This document shows positions 34,888 to 42,775 of a DNA stretch of 63,363 nucleotides, in pieces; position 1 is the stretch's first letter; each line of letters opens with the position of its first letter. The DNA comes from Actinomycetes bacterium. Lineage in GTDB: Bacteria > Actinomycetota > Acidimicrobiia > Acidimicrobiales > Bog-793. The translations under genes and the position numbers were made by a program. The notes below the pieces were generated by a model that saw only the letters and a program-made list of their open reading frames with translations, had not been told where the DNA came from and did not search any database. The stretch spans positions 1 to 63,363 of the forward strand of contig JAKCCH010000004.1 in assembly GCA_021838945.1 (NCBI GenBank), written 5' to 3'.

Positions 34888-36345
34888 CGCAGGCTCTTCG
34901 GGCGACGGCTCTGCGACCGGCTCTGCGACCGGCTCTGCGACCGGCTCTGCAGCCCGCTCTGCCTGCGGCTCGGGCCGGCGCGGCGGCCGCGCGGGCGGGC
35001 GGGCGGCCGGATGGGGCGGTGGCGGGATCGCCATGCCGAGCAGCCTGCCGAGTGCCGGGATGCGGCTAGCTGCGGCACGTGCCTGTCGCTCCACTCCACC
35101 GTCGGGGTCCTTCGGCAGGCCGACGGGCTTCACCTGGCGCCGCACGGGTGACTGCACGGCAGCCTCGAGGAGCGAGAGCCAGCGTTCCGGGGTGGTCTCC
35201 TCGGTCATCGCCTGACCTGCAGCCTCCGCAAGAGGCTTGACGAGGGCGGCCGGGAAGCGAGCGGTCGGCTCGGGTGGCTTGGCGGACAGCCGGAGCGCCT
35301 GGAGAACCCTGCCGTCTCCGAGCGCCTGTGTCAGGTGCTGCTCCCAGTCCTGGCGCAACTTCCTGACACGGCGGTCGAGGGTCTCCCGGAGATTGCGCTC
35401 GAGCTCCCTCCCGGCCTCGTCGCGAGGTGCCGCCCCGACGACGGTGGCGCGCAGGTCACGCAGCGTGATCTCGTCAGCCTTCTCGAGGGCCGCCTCGGCC
35501 CGGTCCAGCCAGACGGCGGCTTTCACGTCGCCGAGCAACTCCTCCGCGATGGCGATGATGGGTTCGCCCGAGGCGATCGGCCGCCCCTCTTCCTTCGCCC
35601 GCTGCTGTTCGTCCGTGAGCGCTTTGCGAAGGGCCGGCAGGCCACCTGCCGCAAGCCGCTCGGCGATCGCCCGCTGCTCGGGCGTGAGCGTCTCGAAGAG
35701 GCGGTTGCGGTGGGCCGTCCCGGGCTCGAAACGCGGGGGCATCCTCCGGCCCGGCTTCCCGCTCCCGGGCTCGCCACCCGCCCCGCCAGCGTCCCGTGCC
35801 GGGCGGCCGTGGGGCGCTCTCGCGTCACCGGACGCTGTCGCGCGCGGTGGGCGCTCCTCTCCGCGGGTGCGGTCGCCACCCTCGAAGCGCCTCGACCCGT
35901 CCCGCCGGCCGCCTGCAACGGTCGAACGGCCGGCTGCATCGCCCGACCGCTCGCCGTCACGGCGGCGTGGCGTTCGCTCACCGCGCCCAGCGCGCTGGTC
36001 GGCTCCCCGCGGACCGCGTCGCTCCCCCTCGCGACCGAAGCCTCCGCGGCGCTCCGGGCGACCGGCCAGCACCGTGGTGACACCGGGCGCGGAGCGCGGG
36101 GGACCGAGGTGCTCGATGCGATTGGTCGTGTCCTCGTGCTTCTCCTTCGGAGGGATGACGGACAGCACGGTGATGCCGTCGAGCTCGACCTCCACCTCCG
36201 CCCGCAGGACGTCCCCCACCTTGGAGTGAGGTGGGAGCACCGAGATCGGCACCACGCCCCGGGGCTGGCGCGCACCGGCAGCTCGCCAGGTGTAGGTGTC
36301 GTCGTCTCGAGCGCTCGTCAGCTCGATGTCCATGCGGTTCGCCAT
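34804..36345 (-). CDS. Large disordered lineage-specific protein
   Basis: A 513-aa protein with three parts. Residues 1-80 look like a small beta domain (MDIELTSARDDDTYTWRAAG, VVPISVLPPHSKVGDVLRAE). Residues 80-215 are Arg/Gly-rich and probably disordered, as in RNA-binding proteins. Residues 215-420 are helical and charged (FETLTPEQRAIAERLAAGG) and the C-terminus is Pro/Ala/Glu-rich with EPVA repeats. An RNA- or nucleoid-associated role is possible but unproven. ATG at 36345 is nine bases after TAGCTT, consistent with a leaderless mRNA. The 3' end overlaps NUDIX by 84 bp. Confidence 0.75.
   Translation of the reverse strand: MANRMDIELTSARDDDTYTWRAAGARQPRGVVPISVLPPHSKVGDVLRAEVEVELDGITVLSVIPPKEKHEDTTNRIEHLGPPRSAPGVTTVLAGRPERRGGFGREGERRGPRGADQRAGRGERTPRRRDGERSGDAAGRSTVAGGRRDGSRRFEGGDRTRGEERPPRATASGDARAPHGRPARDAGGAGGEPGSGKPGRRMPPRFEPGTAHRNRLFETLTPEQRAIAERLAAGGLPALRKALTDEQQRAKEEGRPIASGEPIIAIAEELLGDVKAAVWLDRAEAALEKADEITLRDLRATVVGAAPRDEAGRELERNLRETLDRRVRKLRQDWEQHLTQALGDGRVLQALRLSAKPPEPTARFPAALVKPLAEAAGQAMTEETTPERWLSLLEAAVQSPVRRQVKPVGLPKDPDGGVERQARAAASRIPALGRLLGMAIPPPPHPAARPPARPPRRPEPQAERAAEPVAEPVAEPVAEPSPEEPASILPAPAPSPEVDPVVTEEVRQTGDEG
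34909..34944 (-). repeat. 12-bp tandem repeat encoding Glu-Pro-Val-Ala
   Basis: Three perfect plus-strand copies of CTCTGCGACCGG (34909-34920, 34921-34932, 34933-34944) with a degraded fourth. Read on the minus strand they encode the EPVA repeats near the C-terminus of the disordered protein. They lie just outside the NUDIX overlap. Confidence 0.9.
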
Positions 36346-36427
36346 GACCCGGCCAAGCTACAGCAGCGAAGGATCGCCGCTCACCACGTCGGCTGTGCCG
36401 TCACCCTCAAAGTGGGCAAGGGACACC

Positions 36428-36664
36428 TCACCACGTGGAGTCGTCGGCGACCTTCTCTGGGTCCTCGAGGTGGGCGTCCTGGCCACCCTCGGCGTTGCCT
36501 GCCTCTTCCTCGCCGATCAGCAACTCGTCCTCGTTCCCGTATTCCTCGTCGTCGAAGTCCACCTCGCTGTCGACGCCGGACGTGTCGGCGGGTGCCGCGT
36601 CCCGAAAACCGTCCTCGGTCTCGACCACATGCTCGGTGCCGTCGAAGAGCTCTGACTCGCTCAT
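36428..36664 (-). CDS. Small acidic hypothetical protein
   Basis: A 78-aa, strongly acidic and probably disordered protein (VDSEVDFDDEEYGNEDELL in the middle), ATG start. No family recognised. It lies between the disordered protein gene (82 bp downstream) and a divergent acyl-CoA dehydrogenase. A TAGAAC box ends six bases before the ATG, similar to other leaderless starts here. The composition resembles the acidic domain of the DUF4193 protein but there is no zinc motif. Confidence 0.6.
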   Translation of the reverse strand: MSESELFDGTEHVVETEDGFRDAAPADTSGVDSEVDFDDEEYGNEDELLIGEEEAGNAEGGQDAHLEDPEKVADDSTW

Positions 36665-36741
36665 GATCCCGTTCTATCCGGTTGGCAGTCCTCGTCGGCC
36701 TCTGCAACGCTCGGTGGAACGGCCTGATCAGAGGAGGCGAG

Positions 36742-37947
36742 ATGGACTTCGAACTGTCATCGGTGGCAGAGGAGTACCGCAAGCGGCTGCTCGAGTTCAT
36801 GGACGAGCTCGTCTACCCGAACGAGCAGACCGCCGTGGAGCAGATCGCCGAGTCCGGGAACCCTCACCACCATCCCGAGGTCGTGGAGGACCTGAAGCAA
36901 GCGGCCCGCGGTCGCGGCCTGTGGAACCTGTTCCTCCCGCACGAGACGAAGTGGACCAAGGGACTCTCGAACCTCGACTACGCGCCGCTGGCGGAGATCA
37001 CCGGCCGCTCGCCGATCGCACCCGAGGCGCTCAACTGCTCGGCGCCCGACACGGGGAACATGGAGATCCTCACGATGTTCGGGACTAGCGAGCAGCAGGA
37101 GGAGTGGCTGTACCCGCTGTTGGAGGGCGAGATCCGATCGTGTTTCGCCATGACCGAGCCTGCGGTCGCGAGCTCGGACGCCACGAACATCACCACGTCC
37201 ATCCGGACAGACGGCGACGACTACGTCATCGACGGCCGGAAGTGGTGGATCTCGGGCGCTTCGGACGAGAGGTGCAGGATCTCGATCGTCATGGGCAAGA
37301 CGGACCCGAGCGCCCCACCACATCTCCAGCAGTCGATGGTGCTCGTCCCGATGGACACACCCGGGGTGAGGGTGGTCCGCAACCTGACGGTGTTCGGCTA
37401 CGCCTCACAGGAGGGGCATTGCGAGATCGAGCTCGACTCCGTGCGGGTCCCGCGGCGGAACCTCCTCGGGGAGGAGGGGGGAGGATTCGCCATCGCCCAG
37501 GCGCGGCTCGGCCCCGGTCGGATCCACCACTGCATGCGCGCCATCGGGGCCGCCGAGCGGGCGCTCGAGATCATGTGCCGCCGCGTGCTCGACCGCCGTG
37601 CGTTCGGGGGCCCGCTCGCCGACCAGGGTGTGGTGCAGCAGTGGATCGCCGAGTCTCGCCTCGAGATCGACCAGGCGCGCTGGTACGTGCTCGCCACAGC
37701 CGATGCGATGGACCGCCACGGGAACAAGGCGGCCCGTACCGAGATCGCCGGCATCAAGGTCCTCGCGCCGAACGTCGCCCTCCGGGTGGTCGATCGCGCC
37801 ATCCAGGCGTGCGGTGGCGCGGGTGTCGGCCCTGACCTCCCGCTCGCTCGCATGTACGCGTCGCTTCGCACGCTTCGCATCGCGGATGGTCCCGACGAGG
37901 TGCACCGCCGGACTGTCGCCCGAAGGGAGCTGCGCAAGTACTCCTGA
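36742..37947 (+). CDS. Acyl-CoA dehydrogenase family protein
   Basis: A 401-aa flavoprotein of the acyl-CoA dehydrogenase family. [20 protein letters not shown] and [11 protein letters not shown] are the family FAD/substrate signatures; [20 protein letters not shown] and [10 protein letters not shown] are near the C-terminal catalytic and FAD-dimer region. Such proteins oxidise acyl-CoA at alpha-beta carbons and pass electrons to ETF. The ATG at 36742 has GAGGAGGCG just upstream. The gene is monocistronic, followed by a strong hairpin. Substrate chain length cannot be inferred. Confidence 0.92.
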   Translation: MDFELSSVAEEYRKRLLEFMDELVYPNEQTAVEQIAESGNPHHHPEVVEDLKQAARGRGLWNLFLPHETKWTKGLSNLDYAPLAEITGRSPIAPEALNCSAPDTGNMEILTMFGTSEQQEEWLYPLLEGEIRSCFAMTEPAVASSDATNITTSIRTDGDDYVIDGRKWWISGASDERCRISIVMGKTDPSAPPHLQQSMVLVPMDTPGVRVVRNLTVFGYASQEGHCEIELDSVRVPRRNLLGEEGGGFAIAQARLGPGRIHHCMRAIGAAERALEIMCRRVLDRRAFGGPLADQGVVQQWIAESRLEIDQARWYVLATADAMDRHGNKAARTEIAGIKVLAPNVALRVVDRAIQACGGAGVGPDLPLARMYASLRTLRIADGPDEVHRRTVARRELRKYS

Positions 37948-37967
37948 GGCGGGCCCGCTCGGGCATG

Positions 37968-38035
37968 GCCGGCGGACCGGGCATCAGAGTCGCGCCGGCG
38001 AGGGATCGGCGCGGGGGCTGGCCCGGTCCGCCGGC
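37968..38035. terminator. Long hairpin between convergent genes
   Basis: GCCGGCGGACCGGGC (37968-37982) and its exact complement (38021-38035) form a 15-bp stem around a 38-nt loop that itself contains CGCGCCG/CGGCGCG. It sits between the acyl-CoA dehydrogenase and the convergent EAL gene. No T-run follows, so it may be a bidirectional roadblock or Rho-linked terminator. Confidence 0.6.
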
Positions 38036-38038
38036 GAT

Positions 38039-39229
38039 CTAGGTGGGGGGCTCCAGCAGGGGCAGAGGGTGAGGGCGCCCGAGGAGGTAGCCCTGTCCGA
38101 AGGAGGCGCCGAGGTCGCGCAAGGCCTCGAGCTCCCCGGGAGTCTCGATGCCCTCGGCTACGACGGTCGAGCCGATCTCGGCCGCGAACGCCACGATGGC
38201 GGCGCCGAGCGCGCGTCTTGTTGAGCTGACGTCGATGCCACGGGTGAGCTCCGTGTCGAGCTTGATCATCTCCGGGCGCAGCCGGACGATGTGCTGCATG
38301 CTCGACCAGCCAGCACCGGCGTCGTCGACCGCGATCCGCACACCGGAGCGACGGAGCGCTCCGATGCCTTCCTCGATCCTCTCGTAGTCATCCACGCGGC
38401 TGTGCTCGGTCACCTCGAGGACGATCCGGTCCGCCGGGTAGCTCCGAAGGAGCCGTTCGAGCTCGTGCGAGACGAGCGTGGCGGGGGAGAGGTTCACCGA
38501 GAGGAACGCGTGCGAGGGAACGTGGTCGAGGTGCCCGAGTGCGGTCTCGAGTGCGATCATGTCGAGGGGCAGCTGGAGCCCGACGTCCGCTGCTCGCTTG
38601 AACCAGTGGTCCGGCGGCATCGGCGGGTACAGGCGGAAGCGGGCGAGTGCCTCCGCGCCGACGAGCTTCCCGCTTCGAAGGTCGATGATCGGCTGGAGCA
38701 GCATGTCGAGATTGCCCGTCTCGACCACCCCGTTCAGGACGGCGATGGTCGCGTCGCGCTCCCGGTTCTGTCGCTCGGCCTCCTCGTGGACTACGGCGAG
38801 CTCGAGCTCGCGGTGGTAGCGCTCGGTGATGTCCTCGGAGATCCCGAGGATGAACCGGGCTTCTCCGTCGTCGCCGAAGATCGGGATCCTCTTCGTGTGC
38901 AGCACCCGCCGCCCGCGATAGCGGGTGGCCACGAACTCGGCTTCGATCTCTATCATGCGACGCTCGGCGACGACGCGGCGATCGATCGCGGCGAGGAAGT
39001 CAGCATCCTCCTTCGGGAGGATGTCGTGGTCCCGAAGCCCGACGATCTCGGCCCGTGCGTATCCGAGGAGCTCTTCGGCGGCTCGGTTCAGCCGTACGAA
39101 GCGCAGGTCGTCTGCGGACTTCACGAAGACCATGTCGGGGATGTTCTCGACGATCTGCTCGAGCATGCCGGCCTGGTCGCCGCTGTATCCGTTCACGCGC
39201 GGGTTCTCGGGCTCGACGGCCGTCGTCAT
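38039..39229 (-). CDS. PAS-EAL cyclic-di-GMP phosphodiesterase
   Basis: A 396-aa protein: PAS domain at about residues 22-145 (IVENIPDMVFVKSADDLRFV ... GISEDITER), a short coiled linker, then an EAL domain from about 165. No GGDEF domain or membrane helix is present. EAL residues are intact: GAEALARF, SVNLSPATL, EVTEH, VDDAGAG, IKLD, VAEGIET and GQGYLLGRP, so it should hydrolyse c-di-GMP. The ATG overlaps the serpin stop (ATGA), placing it in the sigma-serpin operon. PAS may sense a small molecule, redox or light; the ligand is unknown. Confidence 0.92.
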   Translation of the reverse strand: MTTAVEPENPRVNGYSGDQAGMLEQIVENIPDMVFVKSADDLRFVRLNRAAEELLGYARAEIVGLRDHDILPKEDADFLAAIDRRVVAERRMIEIEAEFVATRYRGRRVLHTKRIPIFGDDGEARFILGISEDITERYHRELELAVVHEEAERQNRERDATIAVLNGVVETGNLDMLLQPIIDLRSGKLVGAEALARFRLYPPMPPDHWFKRAADVGLQLPLDMIALETALGHLDHVPSHAFLSVNLSPATLVSHELERLLRSYPADRIVLEVTEHSRVDDYERIEEGIGALRRSGVRIAVDDAGAGWSSMQHIVRLRPEMIKLDTELTRGIDVSSTRRALGAAIVAFAAEIGSTVVAEGIETPGELEALRDLGASFGQGYLLGRPHPLPLLEPPT

Positions 39230-40710
39230 GAAGCAACCGCCGCCGGATCGGCGACGACCGCTTCGACGATGACGGCGCCGGCGGCGTCATCACGGATCAA
39301 GAAGACGAACGGGTGGTTGAAGGCGACGGCGACGGCATCGCGGCCGCCTGACACGAGTGTCGAGACAGAGCCGGTCCCACCGCCGGCGTTCGTGCCGTGC
39401 TCGTCGACACGGATGGCGACGCTCTGGCCGACCATGTCGAGAGCCGTGGGCGTGCTGGTGATGCCGCCGAAGTCGGCGCCGGTGGAGAAGGCCTGGCGCA
39501 CGCCGGCCGCTCGAAGCGCGCCGTTGCAGGATGACGCCGAGCCGAGAGACAAGCGCGGGAGCGCGAGATCGACAGTCGCCTGACGCAGCCCGGCCTCGAG
39601 GTGCGACAGCGAGGTCGGCGTCCACGAGTCGAGCATCGTCGTGAGCGACCCGGTCTCCGGCTCGATCGCGAGCGCAGAGAAACGCCCACCGGCATACGGC
39701 AGCTCGACGGCCCGCATGCCGTCGAGAGCGGCGGTCCGGAGGACGCCGCTCCAATGCATCGTCGGGACCGAGACGGTTGCGCCGCTCGCGAGGTGGAACA
39801 CGGCGGAGTGCGTCCGGCCGGGATCGAAGGCGAGCGCGCGTGACCAGCTGGCGTCGAAGTGGAACGCGTTGGCGAGCACGAACGCGGTCCTCCGAGTGAT
39901 CGATCCCGGCGGCAGCAGCGGCGGGACCCGCAGGTGGCTCACCGAGCGCACCCACGAGTTGATCGTCCTGGTCGTTGCCGCCGGGCGACCGGCGAAGTCC
40001 GCCTCCCAGATCCCTTCGCCGAAGTATCGAGCGAGGGCGTCGAGATAGGTGCCGTGCACGTGGAGGGTGCGCTCGAGGAAGAGGTAGTTGGCCTGCTCCA
40101 GCTGGACGTGGGACACCCGCTGATCGATCGTCAGCTGTTGCGAGAGCGCGTTCCAGAGCTGAGCCTGAGCAGAGGCAGACGTGCCGCCCATCCCGAGCGC
40201 CGTCGCGATCTGCGAGCCCGTCTGCCCGCGCGCTCCGAGCTCCAGCTGGACGAGGACCTCTCCGAGGCTGCTCGGGACGAGCACGACATTGCGGGTGGTT
40301 CCCGCGCTCCGATAGAGGCTGGCCGTCGTGGCGGTGAGCAGGGAGAGATCCGACCGCGCCGCCTGCCTCGCGTCCGCGAGGACGCGCGGGGTCGTCAACC
40401 GCCTCATGTGCGCTGCCAGCTCGCCGAGGAGGGGAGCATGACCGCTCGCTGCTCGACTCTGCTGCTGGCGCGCCGGTGAGGGATGGGACAGCGGGACGAG
40501 TGCTGTCACGAGCGCCGCGACAGCTGCGACCGCCGCCGCAGCTGTCGCGGCACGCCGGCGGCGGATGCGACCGGTTCCCCGCGCTCTCACGAGCTCCGGC
40601 GAGGGGAGCGCCGGAGCGAGTTCCGATGACCATGCCTCGAGTGCCCGCCGGATGCGGGCGTCCGCCACGCTGTTGCGGTCGTCAGGCGTCCTGCGTCCGC
40701 TCGCAGTCAT
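39226..40710 (-). CDS. Membrane-anchored serpin (serine protease inhibitor)
   Basis: A 494-aa protein. Residues 1-53 are a basic cytoplasmic segment, 54-74 a membrane helix (no signal cleavage site), and about 110-490 an extracytoplasmic serpin fold. The serpin signature FNHPFVFLI is at 464-472. The reactive-centre hinge EHGTNAGGGTG starts at Glu437 (P17); standard spacing puts P1 at Val453 and P1' at Ser454, suited to an elastase-like or alpha-lytic-type protease. The hinge is Gly-rich rather than the usual Ala-rich. The start at 40710 overlaps the sigma gene by 29 bp, the position normally held by an anti-sigma factor. Divergent neighbour is an S1 protease. Confidence 0.9.
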   Translation of the reverse strand: MTASGRRTPDDRNSVADARIRRALEAWSSELAPALPSPELVRARGTGRIRRRRAATAAAAVAAVAALVTALVPLSHPSPARQQQSRAASGHAPLLGELAAHMRRLTTPRVLADARQAARSDLSLLTATTASLYRSAGTTRNVVLVPSSLGEVLVQLELGARGQTGSQIATALGMGGTSASAQAQLWNALSQQLTIDQRVSHVQLEQANYLFLERTLHVHGTYLDALARYFGEGIWEADFAGRPAATTRTINSWVRSVSHLRVPPLLPPGSITRRTAFVLANAFHFDASWSRALAFDPGRTHSAVFHLASGATVSVPTMHWSGVLRTAALDGMRAVELPYAGGRFSALAIEPETGSLTTMLDSWTPTSLSHLEAGLRQATVDLALPRLSLGSASSCNGALRAAGVRQAFSTGADFGGITSTPTALDMVGQSVAIRVDEHGTNAGGGTGSVSTLVSGGRDAVAVAFNHPFVFLIRDDAAGAVIVEAVVADPAAVAS

Positions 40711-41200
40711 CTGTCGCCTCCAGCGCGTCGAGAGCGGCCGAGAGGTGGAGGCGTCCACGGCTCAGCCATGACTTCACGGTGCCGATGGGGACGCCCATCT
40801 CCGTCGCGATCTCGTGACTCGTGAGGCCGAGCAGATAGTGGAGAACGAGGGCCTGCCGATGCTCGGGTGACAGGGTCGAGAGAGCGGCTGCCAGCTCGAG
40901 CCGGGAGCGGTCGCCGGGATCCTCCTCGACGACCTGCTGAGGCAAGGGTTGCTCGCTGAAGCGCCGTCTCCGCCTGTTCGAGTTCTTGGCGAGGTTGAAG
41001 GCAACTCGCCTCACCCATGCGTGCGGGTCGTCGAGGTGCGCCACGCGCTCCCAACGCGTCCATGCCCGGACATATGCCTCTTGGACGACATCGAGGGCTT
41101 CGGCGGGGTCGTTCGTGAAGGCGAAGATCTGGCGCGCGAGACGCGCGGATCCGTCGCGATAGAAGGCGTCGAAGCCTTCCGTGGAACTCGCCCCCAACAC
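40682..41200 (-). CDS. ECF-type RNA polymerase sigma factor (SigE-family-like)
   Basis: A 172-aa sigma factor with only regions 2 and 4. Region 2 is FDAFYRDGSARLARQIF through the DVVQEAYVRAWTRWERV helix; region 4 is LSPEHRQALVLHYLLGL followed by the HTH (SHEIATEMGVPIGTVKSWLS). It would direct transcription of a small regulon in response to an envelope cue. GTG at 41200 follows a TATACC/TACCGT box by 5-7 bases. The next gene in the operon is a membrane-anchored serpin rather than a standard zinc-binding anti-sigma, and a PAS-EAL gene follows. Confidence 0.92.
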   Translation of the reverse strand: MLGASSTEGFDAFYRDGSARLARQIFAFTNDPAEALDVVQEAYVRAWTRWERVAHLDDPHAWVRRVAFNLAKNSNRRRRRFSEQPLPQQVVEEDPGDRSRLELAAALSTLSPEHRQALVLHYLLGLTSHEIATEMGVPIGTVKSWLSRGRLHLSAALDALEATDDCERTQDA

Positions 41201-41410
41201 TCCCCACGGTATACATCACACACGAGCGCCCCAAAAGGTTGCACCTCAGAAAAAAAAAAATCTAGAGGTTTTCAGGGACTTTTCCCGGTGTCATGCTCGC
41301 AGTGCGGACGCACGCGGGGAGCTCCGGGGGTCAGCAGTGTGGCGCTCCATGCTGAAGGTCTGCCGAGGCTGTCGCGGGGGTCAGCGAACCTACAACGCAC
41401 AGGAGGGCAG
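41201..41410. promoter_or_regulatory. Divergent sigma/protease control region with an 11-A tract
   Basis: 210 bp separate the sigma GTG from the S1 protease ATG. The section 41243-41270 is striking in this GC-rich DNA: ACCTC-AGA, eleven A residues (41250-41260), then TCT-A-GAGGT and a T-run. The flanks can pair with one bulge to make a stem with an all-A loop. Elsewhere the region has no clear sigma70 hexamers, and I could not identify a confident ECF -35/-10 pair. AGGAGGG at 41401-41407 is the protease ribosome site. Confidence 0.55.
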
Positions 41411-42760
41411 ATGTCTCGCCATCAACTCGTCCGACCCCTCGGCTCTGCTGCCGCCGCCTTTGCCTGCATGGCGTTGTCGGTGTCGCTGCTCGCCTCGCCC
41501 GCCGGGGCACAGGAGCAGGGGGTCAGGGCGGCATCGCTGTTGCACCGGCGCTTGCCTGCGGCGGAGGTGTCGGCCACTCCGAGAGAGGTGGCGGCGGCAT
41601 CCGCGCTCGTGACGCCGGGCGACCCGCTCGGGATGTGGGAGCAGCGCATGTCGAGGGACTTCCCGGACACCTATGGAGGGCTGTACGTGGACGCGTCGGG
41701 CAACCTCGTGATCCCGACCGTCGGTGCGGCCCGAGGCTTGCGGGCATGGGCGAAGGCCAACCTCTCCGCAGTCGTGACCCAGTACCTGTCCGACGCCCTT
41801 GGTACCGGCGCGCTGCTCGGCCGGCGCACGTCTGCGGGAACCCTCGGGACCAGCCGGGCCGCCGGGGCACCGGCGCTCACCTTCACGACGGCGCGGAGGA
41901 GCCTGGCGGACCTCACGGTTCTCAAGGCCGACATCCTTGCAAACCGGCGTTTTGCCGAGGCAGGCGTCGTCGGTGCCGGGATCGACGTGAAGAACGGGGC
42001 CGTCTCGGTCACGACGACAGGCGGTTCGATCGACGCGACCCTTCGAGCGGACTACGGCTCAGAGGTGGAGACCACCGCTGCCACCAGTTCCTCGCTCGAC
42101 GCGTCGCGCACGTCCGACACGCCGCCATGGAACGGCGGCGACATGATCGGGTCCTCCTCGGGGACGCTCTGCACCTTGGGTTTCGGCATCCACGACACCG
42201 CCGGCGACACCTACTCGCTCACGGCCGGCCACTGCGGTTACAACACCTGGTACAACGTCCCGCCAAGCAGAGGCTCGCTCGATGACAGCACCCGTGTCGG
42301 CACTACGGTCTCCGGCTCGAAGTCCACCTGGGGTGTCGATGCACAGCTCGTCAGGGACAGCTCGTCGTGCATCTCCTGGGGTTCGGGCACGACGCGGTTG
42401 TTCATCACCGGTGCCGCGGATCCGCCGCAAGGCGCGACGATCTGGTCGGAGGGTTCGGTCACCGGTCAGGAGAGCGGCCGTGTTGTCACCTACGACTGGA
42501 GCGGCAACGTCGGCGGCGAGCAGCTCAGCAACCTCGACCTCACGACAGCCGCCCCGCAGCCCGGCGACAGCGGTGGCCCGGTGGTCTACCCGACCGGCTT
42601 CGGCCCCCTCGCCGGCGGCTCTGTCGTCGGCCTCATCGTCTACGCAGACGGCACGTCCGTCGGCGTGACCCAACTCATCGATGCAGAGATCTTCGACTAC
42701 TCGGTACGGCTCGGCACGAGCCTCGCGGTGAACACCTCGGCCAACGGCTACAGCTGTTGA
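41411..42760 (+). CDS. Secreted S1-family (chymotrypsin-like) serine protease with propeptide
   Basis: A 449-aa preproprotein. A signal peptide spans 1-33 (ALSVSLLASPAGA before QEQ). Residues ~34-235 are a large propeptide, as in streptogrisin/alpha-lytic-type proteases. The catalytic domain has His274 (LTAGHC), Asp310 (WGVDAQL) and Ser387 (PGDSGGP). Cys254/Cys275 bracket the His loop; Cys320 and the C-terminal Cys449 may form another disulfide. The ATG has AGGAGGG upstream. It is divergent from an operon whose second gene is a serpin with a small-residue reactive loop, a likely enzyme-inhibitor pair. Confidence 0.92.
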   Translation: MSRHQLVRPLGSAAAAFACMALSVSLLASPAGAQEQGVRAASLLHRRLPAAEVSATPREVAAASALVTPGDPLGMWEQRMSRDFPDTYGGLYVDASGNLVIPTVGAARGLRAWAKANLSAVVTQYLSDALGTGALLGRRTSAGTLGTSRAAGAPALTFTTARRSLADLTVLKADILANRRFAEAGVVGAGIDVKNGAVSVTTTGGSIDATLRADYGSEVETTAATSSSLDASRTSDTPPWNGGDMIGSSSGTLCTLGFGIHDTAGDTYSLTAGHCGYNTWYNVPPSRGSLDDSTRVGTTVSGSKSTWGVDAQLVRDSSSCISWGSGTTRLFITGAADPPQGATIWSEGSVTGQESGRVVTYDWSGNVGGEQLSNLDLTTAAPQPGDSGGPVVYPTGFGPLAGGSVVGLIVYADGTSVGVTQLIDAEIFDYSVRLGTSLAVNTSANGYSC

Positions 42761-42775
42761 CCGAGCGCCGGCGGA

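Noticed and set aside
41250..41260. Phage attachment or integration scar
   Set aside because: No integrase, tRNA or duplicated flank; the tract is better explained as part of a promoter or homopolymer.
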